Origin: Candidatus Gastranaerophilales bacterium
Lineage (GTDB): Bacteria; Cyanobacteriota; Vampirovibrionia; Gastranaerophilales; Gastranaerophilaceae
Assembly (NCBI GenBank): GCA_944325545.1
Contig: CALVAM010000010.1
Location: forward strand, 1 to 64,000
Length of the DNA: 64,000 nt
Direction: 5' to 3'
The position numbers and the translations under genes are program-made. Position 1 is the first letter of the stretch. Each line of letters begins with the position of its first letter. A model generated the notes under the pieces. It was not told the origin of the DNA and did no database searches. It was given only the letters and a program-made list of their open reading frames with translations. Shown here one piece after another: positions 25,797 through 34,384 of the stretch.

Positions 25797-26354
25797 CTAA
25801 TTAAATTTGTTTTGAGCAATGGCTATACCTTCTTTAAAATAGCAATCAATAGCTTCTTTCGCTTTAGAAATTGTTGTTTTTAAAATTTCTAATTCTTCTT
25901 TTGAAAAATTTTGTAACACAAAGACTTCTGAAGGTATATTAGGCTGTGGACCAATACCTATTTTTAATCGGGCAATATTGTTGGTCCCTAAGTGTTTGAT
26001 TATGGATTTTATACCGTTATGCCCGCCATCAGAGCCATTTGCTCTAAATCTTATTTTACCTAATTCTAATGAAAGATCATCATATACTATTAAAATATCT
26101 TCTATAGCGATTTTGTAATAGTCCATAACAGCTCTGACAGCTTCTCCTGAGAGGTTCATAAATGTAGTCGGTTTAATGAATAGGAAGTCATTGTAACCAT
26201 CTCTTAAATTTGTCATAAGACTTTTTAAGCGTGTATTTTCTCTAAAATTAAGGTTAGAATTAAGAGCAATGCTATCTACTAACATAAAACCAACATTATG
26301 CCTTGTAAAAACGTATTTGTCTCCAATATTCCCTAATCCGACTATTAATTTCAT
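25797..26354 (-). CDS. pth: Peptidyl-tRNA hydrolase
   Basis: Pth recycles peptidyl-tRNAs that drop off ribosomes. The 185-residue protein has the signature GLGNIGDKYVFTRHNVGF with the catalytic His, the aspartate in YDDLSLELGKIR, and GGHNGIKS. The family's GLGNPG is GLGNIG here, a mild change. One base separates it from ffh. Confidence 0.95.
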   Translation of the reverse strand: MKLIVGLGNIGDKYVFTRHNVGFMLVDSIALNSNLNFRENTRLKSLMTNLRDGYNDFLFIKPTTFMNLSGEAVRAVMDYYKIAIEDILIVYDDLSLELGKIRFRANGSDGGHNGIKSIIKHLGTNNIARLKIGIGPQPNIPSEVFVLQNFSKEELEILKTTISKAKEAIDCYFKEGIAIAQNKFN

Positions 26355-26355
26355 T

Positions 26356-27747
26356 TTATTTAAATCGCCTCATGTTTTTCATCATCTGATGGGCTGTTAA
26401 TTTCGCACCTGCAGCACCCATTTTTCCCATTAAACTGCCCATATTCTTTTTAACGTCTGAAAAACCTTTCATAACTTGTCGCATTTGTTCAAATTGGTTT
26501 ATAAACATATTTACATCATGTAAAGGTATTCCAGAACCTTGTGCAATTCGTTTTTTTCTTGAAGAATTCATAAGTTCCGGTTTTTCTCTTTCTTCAGGTG
26601 TCATACTTTGAATAAATACTTCAATACGCTTGAATTGTTTTTCTCCTTCATGAGAGATTTTTTGTCTGTCATCTTTAGACATTTTTATCCCAGGAATCAT
26701 TCCCAGTAATTGATCCATTGAGCCAAACATTTTCATTTGAGATTGCATTTTAAGAAAATCATTGTAAGAAAATTCTGCCTTTGCCATCTTTTTTTCCATT
26801 TCTTTGGCAGTTTTTTCATCAAAAACTTCTTGAGCTCTTTCAACAAGAGAAACTATATCTCCCATTCCTAAAATTCTGGTTGCCATTCTTTCAGGATAAA
26901 AATCTTCAAGAGCATTTAATTTTTCTCCTGTACCAGTAAGTTTTATAGGTTTTTCTGTACAGTAAACAACACTTAAAGCAGCACCGCCTCTTGAATCTCC
27001 ATCAAGTTTCGTTAAAACTAAACCTGTAATATCAAGTTGTGCATTAAAGTTTTCTGCTACATTGACGGCTTCTTGTCCTGTCATTGAATCAATTACAAGA
27101 AGTTTTTCACTGGGGTGAAATATTCTATCAATTAAAAGTAGCTCTGCCATCATTTCTGTATCAATCTGCAAACGACCTGCCGTATCAAGAATTAGGGTAT
27201 TAAATCCTTTTTCTTTGGCATAATTTATGGCATTTTCTATTATAGATTGAACATCTTTAGAATTTTCTTCTGAATAAACTTCGACTTCAATTTGTTCTCC
27301 AAGAGTCTTTAATTGTGTTATAGCTGCAGGGCGATAAACGTCACAGGCTACGAGTAGCGGGTTGCGTTTTTCTTTTTTTAATTTTACTGCTAATTTTGCA
27401 GAAGATGTTGTTTTTCCACTACCTTGTAATCCAAGCATCATTATTAAATTGGGATGACCTGAAAAATCTAAAGGTTTTACTTCTTTGCCCAATAGTTCAA
27501 TAAGTTCGTCGTGTACAATTTTTACCAGTTGTTGAGAAGGGTTTACACCATGTAATACATTCTCACCTTCAGCTTTGTCTTTTATATTAGAAATAAAAGC
27601 TTTAACAACTCTTAAGTTAACATCTGCTTCTAAAAGAGCTCTTCTGATTTCTCTAAGAGCATCTTGCATATTATCTTGTGTAAGCTCTTTTTGTCCTGCA
27701 GTTTTAGCTATAATATCTTGTAATCTATCTGATAGTGAATCAAACAT
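26356..27747 (-). CDS. ffh: Signal recognition particle protein Ffh
   Basis: Ffh is the GTPase that binds signal peptides and 4.5S RNA for membrane targeting. The 463-residue protein has an N domain, a G domain with GLQGSGKTT, DTAGRL and TKLDGDSRGGA, and a C-terminal Met-rich M domain. An AGGGGA ribosome site precedes the ATG. It heads the ffh-pth-TPR-U32 run. The SRP RNA gene is not seen in the window. Confidence 0.96.
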   Translation of the reverse strand: MFDSLSDRLQDIIAKTAGQKELTQDNMQDALREIRRALLEADVNLRVVKAFISNIKDKAEGENVLHGVNPSQQLVKIVHDELIELLGKEVKPLDFSGHPNLIMMLGLQGSGKTTSSAKLAVKLKKEKRNPLLVACDVYRPAAITQLKTLGEQIEVEVYSEENSKDVQSIIENAINYAKEKGFNTLILDTAGRLQIDTEMMAELLLIDRIFHPSEKLLVIDSMTGQEAVNVAENFNAQLDITGLVLTKLDGDSRGGAALSVVYCTEKPIKLTGTGEKLNALEDFYPERMATRILGMGDIVSLVERAQEVFDEKTAKEMEKKMAKAEFSYNDFLKMQSQMKMFGSMDQLLGMIPGIKMSKDDRQKISHEGEKQFKRIEVFIQSMTPEEREKPELMNSSRKKRIAQGSGIPLHDVNMFINQFEQMRQVMKGFSDVKKNMGSLMGKMGAAGAKLTAHQMMKNMRRFK

Positions 27748-27800
27748 TAATTATTCCCCTGTATATCCGATACAAGGTTAAGGATAACATAAAAATAAAA

Positions 27801-29249
27801 TTATGAGAATATGCTAAAAGTTCTCTCAACGTTATCATTTCTTACAGATTCAATACCTTTAATCATTTCATTAATAGCAGATTGTTCTGTTTCCAAATCT
27901 TGCATTCTAGTATCAATGCGACTTTCTTTTTCATTGATAATACTTTTTTGGTATTCGTATTCTGCTAGAGCTTCATTAGCTGCATCAGAATCATTTACAG
28001 ATATTAAATAATCAAAGTTTGAGGCTATTGAACTGTCGTATTCATAAATTGTCTTACCATCTTCGTCAGTATCTGTATTTACAGTCGTTATGAAATATTG
28101 GTTGTTTTGTAGCATTTGGTTTAAATAATCATTGTCTGATATTTGGTTATTGTATTCCCATCCGTTTTCAGCAATAGCATTAAAAATGCGATCATAGAAT
28201 GCTACTTCTGTAGCATTTGCCGCGGTAAAGACTTGATTGTTATTATCTAGTGCAGTTTGGTACTCTTCTTGTGCAGCACTATATTCGCTTTGCCAAGCAG
28301 GATATTTATTATTTTGCCAATCTAAGTATGTAGAAGAATCTTTATCTCTCCAGGCATATTCCATTGTTCCTCTTTCGTTTTCTTGAACACTGCCGCCTGC
28401 TTCTTCGTATTTACCAAGGATTAATTCCAAAGCTTTTGATACATCTAAATTATAACTTGAATCTTTTAATCTGAGCGGACTGGAATCACTTTCTAGCAGA
28501 TCTTTTGATTTTTCTGAATTGGAGCCTATGTTTACAGAATATTCATCATAAAAAGCACTGCAAGCTGAATTAAATGCTTCTTGGTCATTCTCTGATAAAA
28601 CATTTCCCATGTTTGTTTTTAATTCATTTATAAAAGAACTAAAACTAGATGCAGCACTTGTACTATCTCCTAAATTAAGAGTTCCCCCTTGGGAAATATT
28701 TATTCCGGAAATAGTTCCTGCGTTTGCTAAGAAGCTGCTTGCACTATCATAATTGACAGGTTCTTCTGGTTCTGTCCCTACTAAGTTATTTAAATTTGTA
28801 GTTGCATTTTCTAAAGCTTCACTAGTTTCATTTGCTTTTTCAATTTCCTCTGCTGTGATATTTGGACATAAACTTGCAAGAATTTCTGTTCTTACGGATT
28901 CATAGTCCCCACCAGCTGCTCCATTTGCTGAAATCATTTCTGCATACTTTTTATAAGTGCTGTCAATCATTACAGCTCCATTTGTGTTTGTTAATAAATA
29001 CGGAGTATTATTGTTTGTACTATTAGGTTTCATTAAAGTGTTATAACTTAAGTCAACATAATTAGCTCCGGAATTAGTTGTCCATTTGAAAACTTTTGAG
29101 CTTAAAGCGTTTTGATAATCTTTTGTAACACCTTTCATTTCTCTGGTTAATGACATTTTTTCAGCAGATAAGCTTTGTAGTTGCCTGCCGATATCATTTT
29201 TTCGGCCAGTCAACTGTAAAAGTCTAACTTGTGATGCTGCCATTCCCAT
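27801..29249 (-). CDS. Second MGMxASQxRLL family protein of unknown function
   Basis: This 482-residue protein resembles the one at 11026-12510 at both ends only. The N-terminus starts MGMAASQVRLLQL with a helical Gln/Lys-rich stretch, and the C-terminus is a coiled coil beginning AEYEYQK and ending ERTFSIFS. The core (60-410) is Ser/Asn-rich and acidic and does not align. No signal peptide or membrane helix is present. A sigma-28-like promoter lies upstream, and an AAAGGAAAG ribosome site precedes the start. I infer the same role as its relative: a flagellar-regulon export substrate or axial component. No terminator is visible before ffh, 53 bp downstream. Confidence 0.85.
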   Translation of the reverse strand: MGMAASQVRLLQLTGRKNDIGRQLQSLSAEKMSLTREMKGVTKDYQNALSSKVFKWTTNSGANYVDLSYNTLMKPNSTNNNTPYLLTNTNGAVMIDSTYKKYAEMISANGAAGGDYESVRTEILASLCPNITAEEIEKANETSEALENATTNLNNLVGTEPEEPVNYDSASSFLANAGTISGINISQGGTLNLGDSTSAASSFSSFINELKTNMGNVLSENDQEAFNSACSAFYDEYSVNIGSNSEKSKDLLESDSSPLRLKDSSYNLDVSKALELILGKYEEAGGSVQENERGTMEYAWRDKDSSTYLDWQNNKYPAWQSEYSAAQEEYQTALDNNNQVFTAANATEVAFYDRIFNAIAENGWEYNNQISDNDYLNQMLQNNQYFITTVNTDTDEDGKTIYEYDSSIASNFDYLISVNDSDAANEALAEYEYQKSIINEKESRIDTRMQDLETEQSAINEMIKGIESVRNDNVERTFSIFS

Positions 29250-29286
29250 TGTTCTGCTTTCCTTTATAAGTTTCCCTTTAATATGT

Positions 29287-29314
29287 TTTACGGCTTTTTT
29301 TATGTAAAACTTTA
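29287..29314 (-). promoter_or_regulatory. Sigma-28-like promoter
   Basis: On the minus strand TAAAGTTT (29314-29307), a 12-bp spacer and GCCGTAAA (29294-29287) resemble the FliA consensus, with a spacer one base longer than optimal. It lies 37 bp before the start of the second MGMxASQxRLL gene. Confidence 0.6.
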
Positions 29315-29351
29315 ATTAATGAATTAAATTGTTACAAAATTTAACAAAAAT

Positions 29352-29387
29352 AAAAAGCTACTCGAACCTAATTCCGAGCAGCTTTTT
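29352..29387 (-). terminator. Terminator of trxA
   Basis: AAAAAGCTACTCG pairs with CGAGCAGCTTTTT (one mismatch) around a 10-nt loop, with A/T flanks. It is just past the trxA stop on the minus strand and would work in either direction. Confidence 0.8.
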
Positions 29388-29405
29388 ATTTAATTTCTTT
29401 TTTTA

Positions 29406-29723
29406 TTAAAGATGTTTTTCAATATTTGTTATTATTGATGATTTAGGCATTAAGCCTACCATTCTTTCAACTACGGTTCCATTTTTAAATACAAGCAATG
29501 TAGGAAGACCACTAACTTGGTATTCCTGTGCAGCTTGAATGTTTTCATCTGTGTTTATTTTAGTAAATTTTACTTTATCTGATAATTCAGCTTCAACTTC
29601 TTCTAATATAGGAGCTAATTTCCTACAAGGACCGCACCAATCTGCATAAAAATCTACAATTGTTAATTGGTTATTGTTTATTACTTCTTCATTGAAATTT
29701 GATGAATTGATATGTTTTACCAT
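29406..29723 (-). CDS. trxA: Thioredoxin
   Basis: This 105-residue protein has the classic redox site in ADWCGPCRKLAP, the cis-proline segment SGLPTLLVFKNG and normal length. It reduces cytoplasmic disulfides. An AAGGAGAGTAATAAA ribosome site precedes the ATG, and a terminator follows, so it is monocistronic. Confidence 0.96.
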   Translation of the reverse strand: MVKHINSSNFNEEVINNNQLTIVDFYADWCGPCRKLAPILEEVEAELSDKVKFTKINTDENIQAAQEYQVSGLPTLLVFKNGTVVERMVGLMPKSSIITNIEKHL

Positions 29724-29828
29724 TTTATTACTCTCCTTATAAAAATTTTGTAATTCAATATTACCATATATTCTTTATTTATGCTATTATTCTGTAAGAG
29801 GGGTCTATTTAATAAAAAGGACAATATA

Positions 29829-30749
29829 ATGCCGAGAAAAAAAGAAATAGAAATAGTATTAGATACGGAAACTACAGGTTTAGATTATACTAGAGAAAGA
29901 ATTATTGAATTTGCAGCGGTAAGATTAGAAAATGGGAAAATTAAAGATGAGTTTCAAACATTGATTAATCCTCATCAGCATATTAGAAAATCCAGTATAG
30001 CGATTCATGGAATAACTCAAGATATGGTAGAAGATGCCCCTTCTGAAGAAGAAGTTTTACCTAAAATTTTAGATTTTATTGGTGATTATCCTATAGTGGC
30101 TCATAATGTAATTTTTGATTATTCTTTTTTGAATGAAGCAAAATTGAGAGTTATGGGTGAAAAGTTGGAAAATCCTCGTATTGATTCTCAGGCTATGTTT
30201 AAAGAAATAGCTCCGGATCTTGAATCTCACGGTTTGGAAGCTTTAACTCATCGCTTTAATGTTGAATTAAATAATCATCATAGAGCTATGGCTGATACTA
30301 TGGGATTAGCTCTTGCTTATCCGAAATTGAAAAAGTTGTATTTACAAAGGCTTGATTGGCAAAAGAAGCAATTAGACAATGTAGATTATTTGTTTGACAG
30401 ATATTTGAGAATTCAGCAAAGTATTGCTACAATGCAAGCAGAATTACAAGATTTAAAATCTGTTTTTAAGTTGCATTTTGAATTAGGTGGGGAACCTTTA
30501 GTTGCTGAAACAGGTGAGATGATGATTTATCAGTCAAAGCAATCTTTTGGGTATGATTTAGCTGATATAAAGAATGTTTTGGAAGATATCGGAGCTTTGG
30601 AAAAAGCTGTTAAAGTTAATAATGGATTTGTTGACAGACTTTGTAACGGTTTGAGTTTGTCTGAGGAATATAAGCAAATAATTAAAGATGCTCGTCAAGA
30701 ACTTTCTGAAACTCGTAATATTCAAGTTATAAAGCCATGCAAGCAATAA
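29829..30749 (+). CDS. DnaQ-type 3'-5' exonuclease domain protein
   Basis: This 306-residue protein has all three DEDDh motifs: LDTETTGLD, HNVIFDYSFL, and NNHHRAMADTMG. It is the fold of the DNA polymerase III epsilon subunit or the exonuclease of PolC. A C-terminal region of about 125 residues, helical and of unknown role, follows. The in-frame ORF extends upstream to 29781, but ATG 29829 follows an AAAGGACA ribosome site and begins the conserved domain. It overlaps the next gene by 13 bp. Proofreading or RNA/DNA trimming cannot be told apart here. Confidence 0.88.
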   Translation: MPRKKEIEIVLDTETTGLDYTRERIIEFAAVRLENGKIKDEFQTLINPHQHIRKSSIAIHGITQDMVEDAPSEEEVLPKILDFIGDYPIVAHNVIFDYSFLNEAKLRVMGEKLENPRIDSQAMFKEIAPDLESHGLEALTHRFNVELNNHHRAMADTMGLALAYPKLKKLYLQRLDWQKKQLDNVDYLFDRYLRIQQSIATMQAELQDLKSVFKLHFELGGEPLVAETGEMMIYQSKQSFGYDLADIKNVLEDIGALEKAVKVNNGFVDRLCNGLSLSEEYKQIIKDARQELSETRNIQVIKPCKQ

Positions 30750-32116
30750 ATTTAAAAGATATACCTCAAGAATTGATTGTTAAGGTTGAAAAGCTCTCAA
30801 ATCTCGGCTTTGGTATTGTTAAAATCAATGGGTATGTTATTTTTGTTGAAAATGCTTGTCCCGATGATGAATTAAAAATAAAAATTATTAAAAAAAATAA
30901 GAATTTTGCTAATGCAGAAATCGTTGAAATAATTACTCCATCTGCTTATCGTATAAAACCTTTATGTCCTATGCAAAAGGTTTGTGGTTCTTGTCAAATA
31001 CAATTTATTGATTATCAATATCAATTAAAATTAAAAAAAGATATTGTAGCCGATACTATGAAAAGTATTTATGGGTATGATATAGAAGTGAGAGATGTTG
31101 TTCCAAGCCCCAAAGAATGGGGATATAGGCATAAAATACAATATCCAATTAGTGAAACTAAGAATTCTAAGAGAATTATTGCAGGGTATTATAAACCAGC
31201 AACACATGAGCTTGTTAATATTAAGTATTGTCCAATTCAACCTGAATATTGTGATAAGATTATTGATTTTATCAGAATAAAAGCTCAGGAAATTGGAATA
31301 TCAGGTTATAACGAAAAATCTCATAGCGGAGTTTTAAGACATGTTGTTATAAGGACTTCAGAATTTTCTCTTAAAAATCTTGTTGTATTGGTTATAAATG
31401 ATAGTTTTGCTAATGAAAAAATTAAGAGTTTAGCACAAAAAATTTATTCAGAATTAGAAAATATTTCAGGTGTTTGTGTAAATTATAATTCTAAGAAAAC
31501 TAATTTAATTTTGGGTGAAAACACGGAATTAATTGTTGGAGAGGATTTTGTTGAAGAAAAACTTTGTGATAGAGTTTTTAAAATAGGTGCTAAGACTTTT
31601 TTTCAGGTAAATCCATCCAGTGCAAATAATATTTTTAATTATGTAAAGGATTATATTAAAAATAATTTTGAAAAACCTACAATTCTTGATGCCTATGCAG
31701 GGATTGCAACATTTGGTATTTGTCTTAGTGATGTTGCTAAAAAAATAACTTCAGTTGAGCAGGTAAGAGAATCTATTGATTATGCAAAAAGAATTGTAGG
31801 AGAAAATGGTATAAAAAATATAGACTTATACTGCCAAGATGCTGCAAAGTTTTTTGAAAAAGAATTGAATAATAATTCTTCTAAATATGATATTGCAGTA
31901 ATTGATCCTCCAAGAAAAGGCTGTACTAAAGAATCCATTGATTATTTGCTTAAGCTTACTAAAAAAATGATTATATATGTATCTTGTAATCCTGCAACAC
32001 TCGCAAGAGATTTGAAAATTTTTAAAGAGAATGGTTGTAAAATTGATTTTGTTCAGCCTTTTGATATGTTTCCGCATACTTATCATATTGAAAATGTTGT
32101 TTTAATAAATTTATAA
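30737..32116 (+). CDS. rlmD: RlmD-type 23S rRNA (uracil-C5) methyltransferase
   Basis: This 459-residue RumA/TrmA-family enzyme has an N-terminal TRAM domain, Fe-S cysteines in CPMQKVCGSCQIQ, the SAM-binding LDAYAGIATFG, the IDPPRKGC motif, and the catalytic Cys in YVSCNPATLARD. It methylates uracil C5 in 23S rRNA or tRNA with SAM. Assignment to RlmD rather than another paralogue is tentative. Its start lies inside the exonuclease gene. Confidence 0.88.
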   Translation: MQAINLKDIPQELIVKVEKLSNLGFGIVKINGYVIFVENACPDDELKIKIIKKNKNFANAEIVEIITPSAYRIKPLCPMQKVCGSCQIQFIDYQYQLKLKKDIVADTMKSIYGYDIEVRDVVPSPKEWGYRHKIQYPISETKNSKRIIAGYYKPATHELVNIKYCPIQPEYCDKIIDFIRIKAQEIGISGYNEKSHSGVLRHVVIRTSEFSLKNLVVLVINDSFANEKIKSLAQKIYSELENISGVCVNYNSKKTNLILGENTELIVGEDFVEEKLCDRVFKIGAKTFFQVNPSSANNIFNYVKDYIKNNFEKPTILDAYAGIATFGICLSDVAKKITSVEQVRESIDYAKRIVGENGIKNIDLYCQDAAKFFEKELNNNSSKYDIAVIDPPRKGCTKESIDYLLKLTKKMIIYVSCNPATLARDLKIFKENGCKIDFVQPFDMFPHTYHIENVVLINL

Positions 32117-32266
32117 GCAATGTAGAAAATTTTAATTGTAACGAAATAGTAATAAATAATTGAATAATAAGTATATAAGAGTTATACTTGAAGTAGATAT
32201 GTGTACTAATCCTAAGGATATGTAGTTAGTATGTCGAAGTATATAGAAGAGTTACAAACATATAGG

Positions 32267-32299
32267 GTCTCAACTCCTTTGCCTGCTTGGGTTTTGAGT
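32267..32299 (+). other. Hairpin upstream of the flagellin gene
   Basis: CTCAA near 32269 can pair with TTGAG near 32294 around a CU-rich loop. The 279 bp between rlmD and the flagellin gene otherwise hold AT-rich DNA, an 11-G run, and a short imperfect repeat around 32211-32230 (CTAATCCTAAGGAT). No ORF is seen. Confidence 0.25.
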
Positions 32300-32303
32300 A
32301 GTC

Positions 32304-32314
32304 GGGGGGGGGGG
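32304..32314. repeat. Homopolymeric G11 tract
   Basis: Eleven consecutive G occur in a very AT-rich region, 22 bp before the flagellin -35 box and 82 bp before the start codon. Tracts of this length are prone to slipped-strand mispairing, and in promoters they act as phase-variation switches. It could also be a sequencing error spot. Confidence 0.8.
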
Positions 32315-32336
32315 TAATACTCTATCTATAAGTTTT

Positions 32337-32365
32337 TTGACAGTTTTAAATAGTAAAAAAAGAAT
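32337..32365 (+). promoter_or_regulatory. Sigma-70-type promoter of the flagellin gene
   Basis: TTGACA (32337-32342), 17 bp and AAGAAT (32360-32365) lie 30 bp before the start. No FliA box is seen, unlike the two MGMxASQxRLL genes. Confidence 0.5.
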
Positions 32366-32395
32366 CATCTTGCTTTTAGAAAGTGGGGTGATTTA

Positions 32396-34135
32396 GTGGC
32401 GTTAACAATCAACACAAATCTTTCCAGTATAATAGCTCAATCATCATTAAAGAGTTCTACATATTCTTTAAATCAAGCAATTGAGAGAATGAGTACTGGT
32501 TTTAAAATAAATCATGCAAAAGACAACGCTGCGGGGTATTCTATAAAAACAAATTTATTGACAAAAATAAATGCCTATAGTGTGGCAGAAGAGAATGCAA
32601 GCTTAGGATTAGAAATGGTATTGACTGCATCAAGCTCATTGTCTATGATGTCAGATTTAACATCTCGTTTAAGAAGTTTAGCAGAACAAGCACATAATGG
32701 CACGTATGGTGCAGATTCTATGAATGCTATTGATTTAGAGGCTCAGTCTATAATAACAGAATTATATAGAATAAAGGAAACCGCTTCATATAATGGTATA
32801 AAATTGTTTAACGATTTTAATAATACTGTTCCGACTTTTGCTGACGGTAGTCAATTAGTACCAAATGCTCAAGGATTTTTGAAAGATATAGCAGTGAAAG
32901 ATACTAGTACAATGGACAAGTTATCTGATGTAGATCCTAATATTGAATTAACAGGAGGAACATATTCAATATCAACAGAAGCGGAGTTGGTGAAATTAGC
33001 TCAAATGGCAAATGCAGGTAAAATAACAGGTAGTTGTGAGTTTGTTTTAGCAAACGATATTGATATAAGTAATTATTGTAAATCAAACCTTGATTCTAAT
33101 GGAGAAGGAGGCTGGAAACCGATAAGTTTATATAATAATTTTATTTTTGATGGAAATGGGCATACTATATTGGGTTTGTATATAAATAAACCTTCTGCAA
33201 ATAATCAAGCTTTGTTTGTTGGCATGGGAAATATAAAAAATTTAGGATTAGTCGAGCCTAGTATTATTGGAAATATTTCCGTAGGAGCATTGTCTGGAAC
33301 TAGTTGGATAAGTTTTGAAAATTGTTATGTTTCTGGGGGGAGGGTGAAAGGGATAAGTTTTGTGGGTGGTTTGGCATCTAATTTGGATAGTGTATTGGTG
33401 AATAGTTGTTATACATCTTGTTCTGTTATTGGAGAAGTTGATGTTGGAGGTATCAGTGGTGGTGGTAAAATATCAACCATAATTAATAGTTATACAAATG
33501 GAGATGTTTCTGGGAATATTAATGTTGGAGGGATTATAGGAGGTGTTGATAAAAATTTTGTTTGTGGAATTCAAAAAAGTGCTGTTTATGGTGTTGTTTG
33601 TGGGCAAAGTAAATCAGGTATTTTTGTAGGAAATATGAATGGTAGTATTTCGAATTGTTTTTATAATGTAAATGTGAATAAAGATTATGGAATAGTTGGT
33701 GAGAATTCACCAACTACAAAGATAACAAATGTTTTGGGTATAAATTTTGGTGCAAAAATTGGATTACAAGTTGGTATAGATTCTTCTTCTAATAGTCAAA
33801 TAAGTTTTGAGGCTTGGTTTGCTTTAGATAGTTTAGATAGATTGAAGAGTAATAGTATGTCAGATGAGAATGTTTTTAGGTACATAGATAATATTCTTAC
33901 ACAGATAAATGAGAAGCAGACCGAATATGGGACAGTACAAAATAGATTAGAAAGTGTTTTAGAGCAGATATCAATATCATACGAGAATTTATTATCAACT
34001 CATTCTACAATAAGTGATGCCGATATTGCGGAGGAAAGTAGCGAATATATAAGGAATCAGATATTGCAGCAGGCAAGTGCTACATTATTATCAACAGCTA
34101 ACCAAAACCCAAGTATAGCATTACAGTTGTTGTAG
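32396..34135 (+). CDS. Flagellin with a GLUG-like beta-helix insert
   Basis: This 579-residue flagellin begins MALTINTNLSSI. Residues 1-145 form the conserved D0/D1 helices (RMSTGFKINHAKDNAAGY and SLAEQAHNGTYG), and about 490-579 the C-terminal D1/D0 helices (DADIAEESSEYIRNQIL, ending in ALQLL). The middle, about 170-470, is not a normal flagellin D2/D3 domain but a run of GLUG-like units such as GGWKPI, NGHTILGL, NVGGIIGG and VGGISGG, expected to fold as a right-handed beta-helix. It is exported through the flagellar channel and polymerises. The start is GTG 32396 after GTGGGGTGAT. No chaperone or hook gene lies nearby. Confidence 0.9.
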   Translation: MALTINTNLSSIIAQSSLKSSTYSLNQAIERMSTGFKINHAKDNAAGYSIKTNLLTKINAYSVAEENASLGLEMVLTASSSLSMMSDLTSRLRSLAEQAHNGTYGADSMNAIDLEAQSIITELYRIKETASYNGIKLFNDFNNTVPTFADGSQLVPNAQGFLKDIAVKDTSTMDKLSDVDPNIELTGGTYSISTEAELVKLAQMANAGKITGSCEFVLANDIDISNYCKSNLDSNGEGGWKPISLYNNFIFDGNGHTILGLYINKPSANNQALFVGMGNIKNLGLVEPSIIGNISVGALSGTSWISFENCYVSGGRVKGISFVGGLASNLDSVLVNSCYTSCSVIGEVDVGGISGGGKISTIINSYTNGDVSGNINVGGIIGGVDKNFVCGIQKSAVYGVVCGQSKSGIFVGNMNGSISNCFYNVNVNKDYGIVGENSPTTKITNVLGINFGAKIGLQVGIDSSSNSQISFEAWFALDSLDRLKSNSMSDENVFRYIDNILTQINEKQTEYGTVQNRLESVLEQISISYENLLSTHSTISDADIAEESSEYIRNQILQQASATLLSTANQNPSIALQLL

Positions 34136-34164
34136 GTTAGTGACTAGTGAATAGTGAATAGAGC

Positions 34165-34383
34165 AAGTAGGGTGCAATTCTTTGCACCCTACTTACTTAC
34201 TTTTATGGGGGGCATTTCACACCTTCCCCAATGGGGGAAGGTTGGGATGGGGAGTTGTTTAAGAGTAGAAGAGGATAAGTTTAGAAGGAGTTTTGTGTTT
34301 TCCCCTCCCCTAGAGGGAGGGGGTAGGGGGTGGGGTTTGAAAAAGGTGAAGCATAGTAAGGTGCAAAAAATTGCACCCTACCC
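34165..34383. repeat. GC-rich composite of nested hairpins, non-coding
   Basis: Two copies of a palindrome bound this 219-bp stretch: AAGTAGGGTGCAA/TTGCACCCTACTT at 34165-34194 (13-bp perfect stem) and GGTGCAA/TTGCACC at 34360-34377. Between them are CCTTCCCC/GGGGAAGG at 34222-34241 and CCCCTCCC/GGGAGGGG at 34302-34322, both perfect 8-bp stems. GC content is far above that of its surroundings. It looks like an intergenic repeat unit or non-autonomous mobile element and may also terminate flagellin transcription. It contains no real gene. Confidence 0.7.
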
Positions 34384-34384
34384 A

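Noticed and set aside
26266-26354. GLGNIG instead of GLGNPG in Pth as a sign of decay
   Set aside because: All catalytic residues (His, Asp, Asn) are intact and the gene is full length, so it is a tolerated substitution.
32117-32395. Cyclic-di-GMP riboswitch before the flagellin gene
   Set aside because: The GEMM core motif is not present; only a simple hairpin and the G tract are seen.
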